This document shows positions 54,283-63,343 of a stretch of DNA of 64,000 nt, in pieces. The notes beneath the pieces are model-generated. The model saw only the letters and a list, made by a program, of their open reading frames with translations. It was not told the origin of the DNA and ran no database searches. The stretch's first letter is position 1. Every line of letters begins with the position of its first letter. Source of the stretch: Bacillus sp. V5-8f. Its GTDB lineage: Bacteria > Bacillota > Bacilli > Bacillales > DSM-1321. The position numbers and the translations under genes are program-made. The stretch is from the NCBI RefSeq assembly GCF_002863565.1, contig NZ_PGUW01000018.1, positions 1 through 64,000 of the forward strand, given 5' to 3'.

Positions 54283-55491
54283 TCATTTCCTTTTTTCCAT
54301 AGTGATGCTACCAATCGTAAGAAGAACTCCCCCGAATACCATGATAGAGGCTACCCATGGCGTGTGGTTTATTCCAATGGTATTCGTAACAATCCCTCCC
54401 ACATATGCACCTAACGCAATCCCACCATTGAACGAAGCAATATTAAGTGATGAAGCAACATCGACTGCACTAGGAACATAACGCTCCGCAAGCGTTAAAA
54501 CGTATGCCTGCAAAACTGGAACACTCATAAAAGCCAATAACCCCATACCTATAACAGTAATAAGACCAACCACTTTAAACGGAGCGGTAAATGTGAAGAG
54601 TAACAAGATAATTGCTTGAACGATAAAAATATAAAATAAGGCGATAAGCGGTTTTCGGTTTCCGAAACGCCCTCCAATTGCATTTCCAAAAGCAATGGCT
54701 ATCCCATACAAAAATAGAATGATACTTATGGTTGCAGCACTAAAGCCAGTAATTTTTTGAAGGATTGGGGAAAGATACGTAAAAGTAACAAACGTTCCAC
54801 CATACCCCAGTACCGTAACTGCCAAGACCAGTAAAATCCTCCCATTTGTCACTAATTTTAGTTGATCTTTATAGGATGCCGGCGGTCCCGCTTTAGACAG
54901 TTGATCTGGAATGGCGAATGCATTTAAGATTAACGCCAGTATACCTATAAACGCAATTCCATAAATCGGGTATCTCCATCCGTACAGTTCACCGACATAG
55001 GTCCCTAATGGAGCACCTATTGCAGTAGCAACTGTAAACCCGCCAAATACGAATGCAATTGCCATTGCTCTGCGGTCCGCAGGGACAAGACTTGCAGCCA
55101 CTGTTGAACCTATTGCAAAAAATACGCCATGGGCGAATGCAGAAATTACTCGTCCTATCAGCACAATACTGAATGTAGGGGCTGCCGCTGTTATGATATG
55201 CCCGATAATAAATAAGATAATGACAGACAATAGAATCTTTTTCCTCGAAAATTGTGCCGTCATGGATGTCAAAATAGGGCCTCCAACCGCAACTCCCAAA
55301 GCATACATAGAAACAATCAATCCAGCAGTAGATACCGATATACCAAATTCCGATGCAACCCCTGGTAGGATTCCAATGCTGATAAATTCCGTTATCCCAA
55401 CGCCGAAAAACGTTACAGCCAATGCTATTAACGCAAACAGGTTTCCATGTCGTGCTTTAGGTGACGTGTGTGCAAGTTGTTGTACGTTCAT
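54283..55491 (-). CDS. AraJ/PbuE-type MFS efflux transporter
   Basis: 402 residues, 12 helices. Signature GVGITEFISIGILPGVASEF and AFAHGVFFAIGSTVAASLVP are typical of the AraJ/YdhP/PbuE exporters of sugars, purines or drugs. A LysR-family gene lies 226 bases upstream on the same strand and may control it (inference). Confidence 0.9.
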   Translation of the reverse strand: MNVQQLAHTSPKARHGNLFALIALAVTFFGVGITEFISIGILPGVASEFGISVSTAGLIVSMYALGVAVGGPILTSMTAQFSRKKILLSVIILFIIGHIITAAAPTFSIVLIGRVISAFAHGVFFAIGSTVAASLVPADRRAMAIAFVFGGFTVATAIGAPLGTYVGELYGWRYPIYGIAFIGILALILNAFAIPDQLSKAGPPASYKDQLKLVTNGRILLVLAVTVLGYGGTFVTFTYLSPILQKITGFSAATISIILFLYGIAIAFGNAIGGRFGNRKPLIALFYIFIVQAIILLLFTFTAPFKVVGLITVIGMGLLAFMSVPVLQAYVLTLAERYVPSAVDVASSLNIASFNGGIALGAYVGGIVTNTIGINHTPWVASIMVFGGVLLTIGSITMEKRK

Positions 55492-55716
55492 TTGAAATTC
55501 TCCTCACAAGTAATGTAGTTTATAAATTTTGTACCAATCCAATTGTTTAATTAGATTTGTTAGTTACAAACGTTATTCTAATACTCGACCATATATAAAA
55601 CAAATTATGTTTTTATATATTAATGATAAAAATATTTATAGATGTTTTAATTATTAAATGAAAATACAAAAAAAATCACCAAATTATATGGATGATAGAC
55701 TAAAACGAGTACAAAG

Positions 55717-56589
55717 TTACCATTGATTTCGTATTTTTTGGATAAAATCATTAATTTCAGGAAGATGTTTATCTTTCGTCTGATATGCTATAAGAAGTTT
55801 GTTTTTAACTTTCAAATCTTCGAATATGATTTTAGATTTTGCTTCATCCATTGAATTTCTTAATAAATAGGTTGGAATTAAACTTATTCCAGCTCCGTTT
55901 TCAATTGCCTTAAGAATCATGTGCAAATTTGGAATTACATGAATAGGTTTCATGATTGGACGCTTTTTAAAATGTTCTCTCCAAAATCTTCTTATAATAG
56001 GTAATTCTAACCCATAACTAATCCAATTTTGCGACGAAAGCCATTTTTCTTTTTCCTCATTGTTAATACCCTCTTCTATTTCCAAATGTTTTGGGGCAAC
56101 AATAACAAATTCCTCTTCAAATAACGGAACATATTCAATGCCTGGAGCTTGAAACTTTTTTGAAGTAATAATAATATCAACTGTACCTTCTTTCAATAAC
56201 TCTAAAAGCTCATCGGCAGTTCCAAAGTAAGAAACCGTATTTGTTTTAAATTCTTGAAGCTGATTTAGAATAATTTCATAAAAGTTCTCGATTGCTGAAC
56301 CAATTCTGATTATAGATAGAGTTGGTAATGATGCACTTTTAAAACTTAATGTTGCTGCCTCTAATGATTCAACAAGAGGAGCCAACTGTGAATATAATTC
56401 CTTTCCCCTTTCAGTAGGGACCATTTTCCTTGCAGTTCGTATAAATAATGGCTCCCCAACCTCAGCTTCTAAAGAAGCTAAATGTTGACTCATAGCTGGT
56501 TGAGTCATGATGCGGGTTTTTGCAGCTTCCGACACCGAATTATATTTATATATATAAATAAAACTTCTATACCACTCAAAATCAATCAT
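55717..56589 (-). CDS. LysR family transcriptional regulator
   Basis: 290 residues from the ATG at 56589; a GTG four codons earlier is inside the GGAGTG site. HTH at about 15-60 (NSVSEAAKTRIMTQPAMSQH LASLEAEVGEPLFIR), then a substrate-binding domain. The extra hydrophobic IYIYKY in the HTH start is slightly unusual. Same strand as the downstream MFS gene. Confidence 0.9.
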   Translation of the reverse strand: MIDFEWYRSFIYIYKYNSVSEAAKTRIMTQPAMSQHLASLEAEVGEPLFIRTARKMVPTERGKELYSQLAPLVESLEAATLSFKSASLPTLSIIRIGSAIENFYEIILNQLQEFKTNTVSYFGTADELLELLKEGTVDIIITSKKFQAPGIEYVPLFEEEFVIVAPKHLEIEEGINNEEKEKWLSSQNWISYGLELPIIRRFWREHFKKRPIMKPIHVIPNLHMILKAIENGAGISLIPTYLLRNSMDEAKSKIIFEDLKVKNKLLIAYQTKDKHLPEINDFIQKIRNQW

Positions 56590-56726
56590 ATAAAGAATCA
56601 CTCCATTATAATTCGTATTTATTGAACTAAATTCTACAAAAAGCTTAATAATCCAATTCTTTCACATTTCAATTAATTGTTGTTTATCCTTATTCTATTT
56701 TAATTCTTTACTCATTTCACGTTATT

Positions 56727-56811
56727 AAAGTAACCTGCCCCGTTTGTTCAATAAGAAAAGCAGCCATAAATGAAAGCTGGTCCGCAACCCTTTCCCCTGT
56801 TAGCTTAACAG
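56727..56811. repeat. dispersed repeat, copy F (complete)
   Basis: AAGTAACCTGCCCCGTTTGT then TCAATAAGAAAAGCAGCC, variable centre, and CCCCTGTTAGCTTAACAG. Confidence 0.6.
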
Positions 56812-56912
56812 AGTTGAGGAATATAGACTTACTACTGATTAGATTCAGCATTATTTCACTCCGGTACTCTGATAATGGTATTATAGCCTTTCTGAAAAAA
56901 ATTTTTTTTAAA

Positions 56913-56940
56913 TGAAACCAAACTAGTGGCTAAAAACGAC
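56913..56940 (+). promoter_or_regulatory. ECF-type promoter of the sigma factor gene
   Basis: TGAAACC, 17-base spacer, CGAC: ECF consensus (-35 TGAAAC, -10 CGxC), 37 bases before the sigma factor start. Points to autoregulation. Confidence 0.65.
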
Positions 56941-56977
56941 TTATTACTAGAAACAAAGAAAATGGAGGTACCCCATT

Positions 56978-57556
56978 TTGAAAAATGATATCAATTTGAT
57001 GAACCGCATCCGCTTAGGGGATGAGAAGGCATTCAGCCAACTGGTTGAGGAATTTTTAGCATCTGCCTATAAAACCGCCTATTTGGTTCTACGGTCGAAA
57101 GAAATGGCAGAGGATGCCGTTCAAACTGCATTGGAAGACTGCTATATAAGTATTATGCGAAATAAAGAGATACGAAATTTTAAAGCTTGGTTTTATCGTC
57201 TTGTTTATCTTCGATCCATCGATCTCTATCGAAAAAACTCCCGGCAACAAGCGGGCAATATTGACGAAAATCCCGAAGCACTGGCGGCACTCAATTCTGC
57301 CTCCGCACAGCAGCAAGCCATCCAAAACGAGAATACTAAGGAGATGCTCGGGATGATTACCAGTTTAAATGAGGAGCAAAGTGTGCCGATGCTGCTTTAC
57401 TATTATGAGGGGTTTTCGGTAAAGGAGATCAGTCTTATCCTAAATGAAAATACAAATACAATTAAAACCCGACTTAGCCGTGGCAGGAAAAAGCTTGCCG
57501 AAATGATGCAAAAAAACAGCGAATATCCCTTGGAGGTAAAAACCTATGGTGTCTAA
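56978..57556 (+). CDS. ECF sigma factor
   Basis: 192 residues from a TTG at 56978, preceded by TGGAGG. Region 2 spans about 10-75 (AEDAVQTALEDCYISIMRNK) and region 4 about 120-175 (YYYEGFSVKEISLILNENTN TIKTRLSRGRKKL). It overlaps the next gene by 11 bases, the usual sigma/anti-sigma arrangement. Confidence 0.93.
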   Translation: MKNDINLMNRIRLGDEKAFSQLVEEFLASAYKTAYLVLRSKEMAEDAVQTALEDCYISIMRNKEIRNFKAWFYRLVYLRSIDLYRKNSRQQAGNIDENPEALAALNSASAQQQAIQNENTKEMLGMITSLNEEQSVPMLLYYYEGFSVKEISLILNENTNTIKTRLSRGRKKLAEMMQKNSEYPLEVKTYGV

Positions 57557-58670
57557 TAAAGAGAATATGCACAAGCACACCAATCTGGATCAGCTTCAGG
57601 TCCCAGTGTCTCTTGAAAACTTTACGAAAAAGCTGCCTCAACGTTATCAAAATGGTGAATTTGATGACAGCCGCATCAATCAGGTTGACAGAGAATGGGG
57701 ACAGTATGAAAAAAGAACGAGGAAACAATGGAGTGCAGTGAAAAAATCAGCTGCAACCGTGCTGGCTGCCTCAGCCTGTTTTCTATTATTCATTGGTTCC
57801 GGCTTTGTATCGCCAACGATGGCCAAAATGGTCTCAAAGATTCCCCCGCTGAGTACTATTTATGATCGCTTTGATACACCAGTACAGCAGATTGAAAAGA
57901 ACCTTAAAAAAGAAGGATTCCCGGTTAAACAAGTGGGCGAACATGTAGGTGGCAGCAAGGAAGGTGTTTATATCTTTCTTGATGCTTCAAAAGAACAGGT
58001 AGAGGAAATGAAAGAAGGCGTTGAAAAAACTGCTTTCAACATAATTAACAGTAACCAATATAAGGGTACAATTTATGAAGATTATTATGTGAAGGTAAAA
58101 CAACATAAAGAGCCTTCGCAGGAATGGAAAGAAGAAGATGCCCGTAATCAAAAGGAATGGGATGAACTAGCACAAATAGTTGAGCCGATCCTGAAATTTC
58201 ACGATTACAAGCAATCATGGGGAGGCGGACAGAACACGGTTCATCTCGAATTCCCCAATACAGAAAGCCCCGAAAAAATTGCTGAAATTGAAAAAAACTT
58301 AACCGATGCTTTGAAAGCAGCCGGCAAGGACAACGTAAAGATAGAACGTCGTATTTTTAACTTGGCAAAGGAACAGCAGTACCAGCGGTGGGGAAATGTG
58401 ATTTCCGGTATAGCGGGCGAATTAAAAATGTACAAAAAATACAAAGTTTCTAGTGTCGGCTATAAGAGTCTAAAGGGCGAGATGATGCAAATCCACATTG
58501 GCATTAAACTCCCAAGTACCGACCCGAAAGCAGCAGTGCTGGCAGCTGATCTTCGAACCATGATTGAAGAGTTTATCCATACTGACGAGATCTGGAACCA
58601 AGTAAAGCAAGACGATGGCCATTATGAAATCATCATTAAGGGTAAGGATAAAAAAGTCATTACTGAATAA
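57546..58670 (+). CDS. anti-sigma factor with DUF4030-like extracytoplasmic domain
   Basis: 374 residues. Cytoplasmic N-terminus 1-65, one helix at about 70-88 (AATVLAASACFLLFIGSGFV), and a 280-residue outer domain. The outer part (PVQQIEKNLKKEGFPVKQVG; KVIIKGKDKK end) fits DUF4030. Translation is coupled to the ECF sigma factor, so it should sequester it. The signal is unknown. A hairpin GACCAA/TTGGTC with a T-run follows at 58686-58712. Confidence 0.85.
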   Translation: MVSNKENMHKHTNLDQLQVPVSLENFTKKLPQRYQNGEFDDSRINQVDREWGQYEKRTRKQWSAVKKSAATVLAASACFLLFIGSGFVSPTMAKMVSKIPPLSTIYDRFDTPVQQIEKNLKKEGFPVKQVGEHVGGSKEGVYIFLDASKEQVEEMKEGVEKTAFNIINSNQYKGTIYEDYYVKVKQHKEPSQEWKEEDARNQKEWDELAQIVEPILKFHDYKQSWGGGQNTVHLEFPNTESPEKIAEIEKNLTDALKAAGKDNVKIERRIFNLAKEQQYQRWGNVISGIAGELKMYKKYKVSSVGYKSLKGEMMQIHIGIKLPSTDPKAAVLAADLRTMIEEFIHTDEIWNQVKQDDGHYEIIIKGKDKKVITE

Positions 58671-58685
58671 ACGGAAAAGATTAGG

Positions 58686-58712
58686 GACCAATTCTTTGAG
58701 TTGGTCTTTTTC
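58686..58712 (+). terminator. terminator of the sigma operon
   Basis: GGACCAA...TTGGTC then TTTTT. Confidence 0.65.
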
Positions 58713-58733
58713 TGTTGCATTCCAATCTTTGAC

Positions 58734-58762
58734 TCTTGCCCCCGTTTGTTGAATAGTGAAAA
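58734..58762. repeat. dispersed repeat, copy G (left part)
   Basis: CTTGCCCCCGTTTGTTGAAT AGTGAAAAC; the truncated GNAT gene ends directly beside it. Confidence 0.5.
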
Positions 58763-58942
58763 CTAATTATGTTTAAAACCAAATTCATCTATGTATGCTT
58801 CACCTTTTTCTCTATCCATATTTTCTGTTTCGCCATCAATTTGCAATCTTACTTCAGACAAGTTTTTCGCATCATTTTCGTTTGCTGACCTTATGATATA
58901 ACGTAAATCATGAACGTGAAATTCCTTTTCATTAACTCTCAT
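58763..58942 (-). pseudogene. GNAT acetyltransferase, N-terminal fragment
   Basis: 59 residues from the ATG at 58942 after AAGGAG. YIIRSANENDAKNLSEVRLQ IDGETENMDREKGE is the first half of a GNAT domain; the acetyl-CoA-binding part is missing. The stop lies next to a dispersed repeat, so the gene was cut there. It may still be translated. Confidence 0.7.
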
Positions 58943-58971
58943 TACAAACTCCTTCTTTCACTTATCTTCTT

Positions 58972-59055
58972 AAACAAACCTGCCCCGTTACTTGAATATA
59001 GAAAGGCGATCCCTCATTATTGAAGAATCGCACCCGTTAGCTGAATAAGGAAAAA
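58972..59055. repeat. dispersed repeat, copy H (complete)
   Basis: AAACAAACCTGCCCCGTTAC then TTGAATATAGAAAGGCGATCC, a GCGAT/ATCGC stem, and CACCCGTTAGCTGAATAAGG. Confidence 0.6.
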
Positions 59056-59121
59056 GTCTAATGGCTCCAGGTCAGTATCTTGGGCATAATACGGTTTATA
59101 TACATTCGAGAGGGGGATAGT

Positions 59122-59304
59122 ATGAGGCTAAGAAATGGAGATTTTTATACAAATGTTTTTACCAATAAGTTATATAGGTTAAATGAAGATAACGATAGCA
59201 GCTGGTACTTGAGTTTGCGTGATGAAGAGGGTTATCATGAAACAGAAAAAATATCAGGGCGTGATATGATTAGATTGGTGAAAGGTAGTTATGAAAAAAG
59301 CTAA
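59122..59304 (+). CDS. small hypothetical protein
   Basis: 60 residues from the ATG at 59122 after GAGGGGG. Beta-rich: MRLRNGDFYTNVFTNKLYRL, DNDSSWYLSLRDEEGY. No family recognised. Confidence 0.55.
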   Translation: MRLRNGDFYTNVFTNKLYRLNEDNDSSWYLSLRDEEGYHETEKISGRDMIRLVKGSYEKS

Positions 59305-59431
59305 TAAAAAAGCTACCCCATTCCTGTCATAGCACTGTAATCAGATTTTTTTAGTGGAAAGTAGATACTAGAAACAATTATAAGATTATATTTACTTAAG
59401 TCTAAACGACTTGGGGAGGAAGTGAATCGAT

Positions 59432-59548
59432 ATGAACGACCAACAATCCGAAGAAATGATTAAGCAATTAGGAAGGATTGCGGATGCTTTAGAACGTATT
59501 TCACCGCCACCGCCAATAGACCCTGTTACAAAAGATTCGAAAAAATAA
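59432..59548 (+). CDS. 38-residue protein
   Basis: GGGGAGG precedes MNDQQSEEMIKQLGRIADAL ERISPPPPIDP. A short amphipathic helix then a Pro-rich tail. A terminator follows, supporting a real transcript. Family not recognised. Confidence 0.55.
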   Translation: MNDQQSEEMIKQLGRIADALERISPPPPIDPVTKDSKK

Positions 59549-59552
59549 AAAT

Positions 59553-59580
59553 ATAAGTCGCTTCTTAAAGCGGCTTTTTT
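59553..59580 (+). terminator. terminator
   Basis: AAGTCGCTT/AAAGCGGCTT stem and TTTTTTT. Confidence 0.75.
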
Positions 59581-59726
59581 TATCCCTTGGTACGCAATAA
59601 TGTTCCACGGAAGTTAACAGCTCGAGCAACGTGTAATTGTTGGGCTATATCCACACCTACAATTAGATGTGTATCAGAAGTTCTTTCGATTAGTTGATTT
59701 TGTTTGTCTTGCATTTTAAAATTCAT
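59580..59726 (-). mobile_element. IS110-family transposase, N-terminal remnant
   Basis: The ATG at 59726 follows GGAGGAAG. MNFKMQDKQNQLIERTSDTH LIVGVDIAQQLHVARAVNFRG is the start of IS110-type transposases, including the first catalytic Asp (GVDIA). It stops after 48 residues; the rest of the element is absent. Confidence 0.8.
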
Positions 59727-59831
59727 AGTAGGGCTTCCTCCTTAAGACTTTGAGTTAGATTGGACTCTATACTCGTATCTTACTGAGGGGCTCTATTTTT
59801 TTCAAACCGATATTTAACGATCTACAGGAAT

Positions 59832-59914
59832 GCTAATCTGCCCCGTTTGTTCAAAAAGAAATTGAAAAAAAGCATTAATCCCTGCTGGATCAATGCACCC
59901 ATAAGCTAAGTAAC
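59832..59914. repeat. dispersed repeat, copy I (complete)
   Basis: GCTAATCTGCCCCGTTTGTT flank, hairpin GCATTAATCC...GGATCAATGC, right flank CACCCATAAGCTAAGTAACG. The A-T pair in GCATT/AATGC replaces G-C in copy A. Confidence 0.65.
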
Positions 59915-59951
59915 GAGATGGCTTTTATCCAAAAGTCTTTAAATCCCCACT

Positions 59952-60107
59952 TTATTGTTGAGGGTTGTTTGTACTATCACTATGTTTAATACCTTTGCTT
60001 TTATAGGGCTTGGCACTCTTTGCCTTATTTTTACTTGCTTGCCAACGATTCCAGCCCTTCTTTCCAGTTCCTCTTCCTGTTCCGCCTTTGCCCTTAGCTT
60101 TACTCAT
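59952..60107 (-). CDS. DUF3934 family small protein
   Basis: 51 residues. MSKAKGKGGTGRGTGKKGWN RWQASKNKAKSAKPYKSKG is the DUF3934 consensus. Very basic and Gly-rich; likely binds nucleic acid or is a small conserved spore/stress protein (unknown). A TGGAGTTG site precedes the ATG at 60107. Confidence 0.85.
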   Translation of the reverse strand: MSKAKGKGGTGRGTGKKGWNRWQASKNKAKSAKPYKSKGIKHSDSTNNPQQ

Positions 60108-60311
60108 TATATCAACTCCATTATGTTTGTCCGTTTAAGCAGCTTTGTTGATTAGTTTGAACCACTTGACTACGGGTGAAACCTAAAATATTTTATGTCA
60201 CAATAAATCTAAATCCTCCAACGTGTAAATAGCCCGAACTAGCTATCAGTACACATACGATTAGGGTTATTATATTTAAAAGATTAAGAAAGTAATAAGG
60301 AGAGGTCCTAA

Positions 60312-60780
60312 ATGTATTACCGTGTTTTGCATATACTTACTGTTATTTTACCAACTTTATTAATCGGAGGATGTGAGTATATACTCCATGACTTCCTTCT
60401 CGGACCATTTTCGATGGAAACAGGAAATGTATATATAACGATTCTTACGTTTATTCTCTCTTTTGTTTTTTTTGGGTGTTTCGGATTATTAAATCTTCGA
60501 ATGAACTGCTGGTTCAAGAACAGGCGAAACGGGCTGTCTATGAAGAGAGGGAAAGACTTGCTCGGGAACTTCATGACGGAATTGCACAATCCCTTTTCTT
60601 CCTATATATTAAACTTAAGCAAGGCGACACTGAGACTGCTTCCCGTGCTGTTTCAATCATTGATAATCATGTTCGTCAATCTATATTTAATCTCCGATCT
60701 ATTCCAGAAGAACACGGTTCATTGAAATCCAGAATCACTAGCTGGCTATCCAATTGGGATTCTATGACAGGTATTCATCG
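60312..60780 (+). pseudogene. LiaS/NarL-type sensor histidine kinase, frameshifted and truncated
   Basis: The frame from the ATG at 60312 (GGAGAGG site) gives two membrane helices, then shifts at a T8 run near 60466-60474. The other frame continues as RIIKSSNELLVQEQAKRAVY EERERLARELHDGIAQSLFF, the HisKA_3 H-box. Homology ends near 60770 (SNWDSMTGI); the ATPase domain and partner regulator are missing. Confidence 0.8.
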
Positions 60781-60900
60781 AAGAAGAAACTTTAGTTTTT
60801 CACATAGGCATTGGTTAATAATAAAAATCACTCATGGAACAATGTGCAAAGAGCACAACAATCTCCCTAAAAACGCCAGGCCTTGTTGTCCCTACTCTTG

Positions 60901-60985
60901 TTGAACTAACCTGCCCTGTTAGTCCAAAATAAACTAAAAAAGAGGGGTTACCCCTTCTTGGATCAACACCTCGATTAGCTTAACA
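60901..60985. repeat. dispersed repeat, copy J (complete)
   Basis: TTGAACTAACCTGCCCTGTT flank, hairpin GAGGGGTT...AACACCTC, right flank CGATTAGCTTAAC. It follows the broken kinase gene. Confidence 0.65.
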
Positions 60986-61049
60986 CCATCTTGATAACTC
61001 TCTACCCTTTTGAGAAAACAGCCAATGTAAAAAAAATTGCAAAGTGGAT

Positions 61050-61427
61050 CTAAAGTATTTCTAATCGCCCATTCTCAAAAGAAGACTGTGGTATATAACT
61101 ATCCTTTGGAAATATAAACGTCCAGGGCATACTCACTTGAGATGAGATAGTAAGTGCAGGTAGATTGAATGCCTTATCTGCAATGACCTCTCCCTGAATG
61201 CTGTAAAGTAATCTGGCATTATTAAAAGTAAGCGTATGGTCGGTAAAGTTATGGACCAATACAGACACTAGTAGTGCCTCTTTATGGTTGATTGCTTCTC
61301 GAATAGGAGAGCATAGAATGTTGGAAATATTTAGATATTTTGTTTCACTGAAGATTCTTTCTATTTTTTGTCGGTCCTGAGCAGCTAAGGCTTTATCCCA
61401 AGACTCTTCAAATTGTAATTTTTGTAT
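61050..61427 (-). CDS. SLAP domain-containing protein, possibly with ATA start
   Basis: The SLAP region has ESWDKALAAQDRQKIERIFS, NHKEALLVSVLVHNFTDHTL TF and LTISSQVSMPWTFIFPKDSY. Related proteins begin MQKLQF; here that position is ATA (61425-61427), eight bases after GGGGG. The frame is open upstream to 61502, but no start with a ribosome site is found there. Either expression starts at a rare codon or the gene has lost its start. Bacillaceae SLAP proteins are linked to S-layer secretion loci; none is nearby. Confidence 0.65.
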   Translation of the reverse strand: MQKLQFEESWDKALAAQDRQKIERIFSETKYLNISNILCSPIREAINHKEALLVSVLVHNFTDHTLTFNNARLLYSIQGEVIADKAFNLPALTISSQVSMPWTFIFPKDSYIPQSSFENGRLEIL

Positions 61428-61544
61428 AACTAAAACCCCCTTCCGAAGGTTAAGTGTAACATAGGTGAAAGAATGGATTAAACCAATCTGCACGATATTC
61501 AAGACTGTATAATAGTGTTAATTTTTTTACCGTTTGGCTTTTTT

Positions 61545-61921
61545 TTAAAAATCTTTGTATTGCGTATTCTCCGCTTCGGTATAAGCCTCCAAAAAGTGTG
61601 GTGAAGTTTGCGCCCCTGCCATAATATTGACTGGAGAAATGACACCATTTTGGGCCAACAAATCCACTAGTTTTTGAATATCCTCTTTGTTACAGCTGCT
61701 GATTTATTTGGTTTTAAAGTAACAGAGAATTTCCCACTGGACTCTAAAAAACATTCCGCTACATCTTGAATATTCCCTACTTTTTGTTTGCGAAGTGCAA
61801 TCTCCAGTTCGTCAGTAGTCAATCGAGCCTTTTTTATTTCTTTCATCATCATTTGTCCATCTTTAATTAAAATGGAGGGTTGACCGAGGACAAATGTTCT
61901 TATTATCCTTGACCTTTGCAT
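61545..61921 (-). pseudogene. DUF421 (YetF-like) protein, C-terminal remnant with frameshift
   Basis: LGQPSILIKDGQMMMKEIKK ARLTTDELEIALRKQKVGNI QDV is the cytoplasmic YetF/DUF421 domain. A frameshift near 61680 leads into QKLVDLLAQNGVISPVNIMA GAQTSPHFLEAYTEAE. The membrane helices that normally precede it are gone. Confidence 0.75.
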
Positions 61922-61942
61922 TAAACAAAAAAAGTAGTCATT

Positions 61943-62179
61943 TTGTTGCTAAAGTGCGGAAAATGTGGATCCGGGATGAGTTATGACCGTACCGGCTCAA
62001 AAAACAAACCGTATGGAGTATACCGATGTTCCGCCAACAAAAACAAGGAGACTTGTACAGGGAAGGTGTACCCTTCCGAAGAAATGGAACGGCTTGTAAA
62101 GGAAGGCTTGCAAAACCTTTCCAATGAATTTGCTCTTGGCTTTGTGCCAACCATCACTCCGGCACAAGAAATCACATAA
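61943..62179 (+). mobile_element. large serine recombinase, zinc-ribbon fragment
   Basis: LLKCGKCGSGMSYDRTGSKN ... YRCSANKNKETCTGK is the recombinase zinc beta-ribbon of large serine integrases. The catalytic and recombinase domains are missing and no attachment site was identified. It indicates past integration of a phage or element here. Confidence 0.75.
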
Positions 62180-62200
62180 CTGTTTACAGGTAAAACAATA

Positions 62201-62443
62201 TTATTGGTACGAACTAGAATCTAATAAATACTCGGATAGTTGAGCAATCATCCCCCGGAATTCAGCAGGATTACAAAACTGTTCTTCGGTAAAATTCGTC
62301 CTTACCCATTGAATCAGTTCCGCTGGACTATTAAATACTTCCCCGCTCGTATCGCTTTTTCGAATCATATAGCGACCATTGTCCTCATCTAAAGTGATTT
62401 CTACTGGAAAAGCTCCATCAAAGCTGCTTAAAGAAAATTCCAT
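62201..62443 (-). CDS. hypothetical protein
   Basis: 80 residues from the ATG at 62443 after GGGGG; the frame extends upstream without a ribosome site. FPVEITLDEDNGRYMIRKSD and AELIQWVRTNFTEEQFCNPA EF suggest a small alpha/beta protein of a Bacillus-conserved type I cannot name. Confidence 0.6.
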   Translation of the reverse strand: MEFSLSSFDGAFPVEITLDEDNGRYMIRKSDTSGEVFNSPAELIQWVRTNFTEEQFCNPAEFRGMIAQLSEYLLDSSSYQ

Positions 62444-62509
62444 TTTCTTTACCCCCGACGCCAATGAAATGGCTTTTTTGCATATTATATGTATGTATTT
62501 TATTAGCAT

Positions 62510-62854
62510 TCATTATTATTACTATCGGATATAAAGCCATTTTCCGCCAATTAATCCATTCGCTTTTTCTAGTGTAGAAAAGGTATGTTCTTGTTTATTC
62601 CATGTAAGTACCGAAAATAGTCACTAAAGTACATTTTTTCACTCTCTTCAATAGTCAGTTAGAGATTCACGAACATATGACAAGATTGCTTCACTACTTT
62701 TGTTCAACTCCCTCAGTTTAACAATTCTTACGTTCATACATCATAATTGGAAAATAAAAAAATTTATCTATAATTTGTAAAATATTTCTATATAATTGAT
62801 TTAGGTAGGAGCACTGCTGTACATCCGTGGTGTTCCATCCATATTAGATAAAAG
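62510..62854. other. intergenic, no gene seen
   Basis: AT-rich, with a possible TATAAT box near 62792 for the YiaA/B gene. Nothing else recognised. Confidence 0.35.
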
Positions 62855-62872
62855 ATGGAGGCGAAATATTCA

Positions 62873-63343
62873 ATGTCTAACGATCATGAGGTTTTACTGG
62901 ATAAAGGAAAACAAAATGAATCAAAAATGAAAGTAGAAAGGAAAGAGGGTGAACCGACTCCAGCTTTCAAAGGTGCTTCTTGGGCAGCTCTATTAGTAGG
63001 TATCACAGCTTATCTCATAGGCTTATATAATGCAGCGATGCAACTGAACGAAAAAGGATATTACTTTGCAGTTCTAGTGTTCGGACTGTATTCAGCTGTA
63101 TCTTTACAAAAAGCAGTAAGAGATAAAGATGAGGGAATACCAGTTACAAATATTTATTATGGTATCAGTTGGTTTGCAATTATTGTATCTATTTCATTAA
63201 TGGTGATTGGTTTATACAATGCAGGAAGTATTGATTTAAGCGAAAAGGGATTTTATGCTATGGCATTTGTTCTTAGTTTATTTGCAGCCATAACGGTGCA
63301 AAAAAATATAAGAGATACACAGAGAGCAAGAGAAAGAGATTGA
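62873..63343 (+). CDS. YiaA/YiaB family membrane protein
   Basis: 156 residues from the ATG at 62873; the in-frame ATG at 62855 overlaps the GGAGG site. Two similar two-helix units: [20 protein letters not shown] and [20 protein letters not shown], each followed by EKGY/FY and a helix ending LQKAVRDK or VQKNIRDT. This tandem is the yiaA/B two-helix domain. Function unknown. Confidence 0.85.
   Translation: MSNDHEVLLDKGKQNESKMKVERKEGEPTPAFKGASWAALLVGITAYLIGLYNAAMQLNEKGYYFAVLVFGLYSAVSLQKAVRDKDEGIPVTNIYYGISWFAIIVSISLMVIGLYNAGSIDLSEKGFYAMAFVLSLFAAITVQKNIRDTQRARERD

Noticed and set aside
62000-62179. Intact prophage or attachment site beside the recombinase fragment
   Set aside because: No other phage genes and no duplicated att core found by eye.
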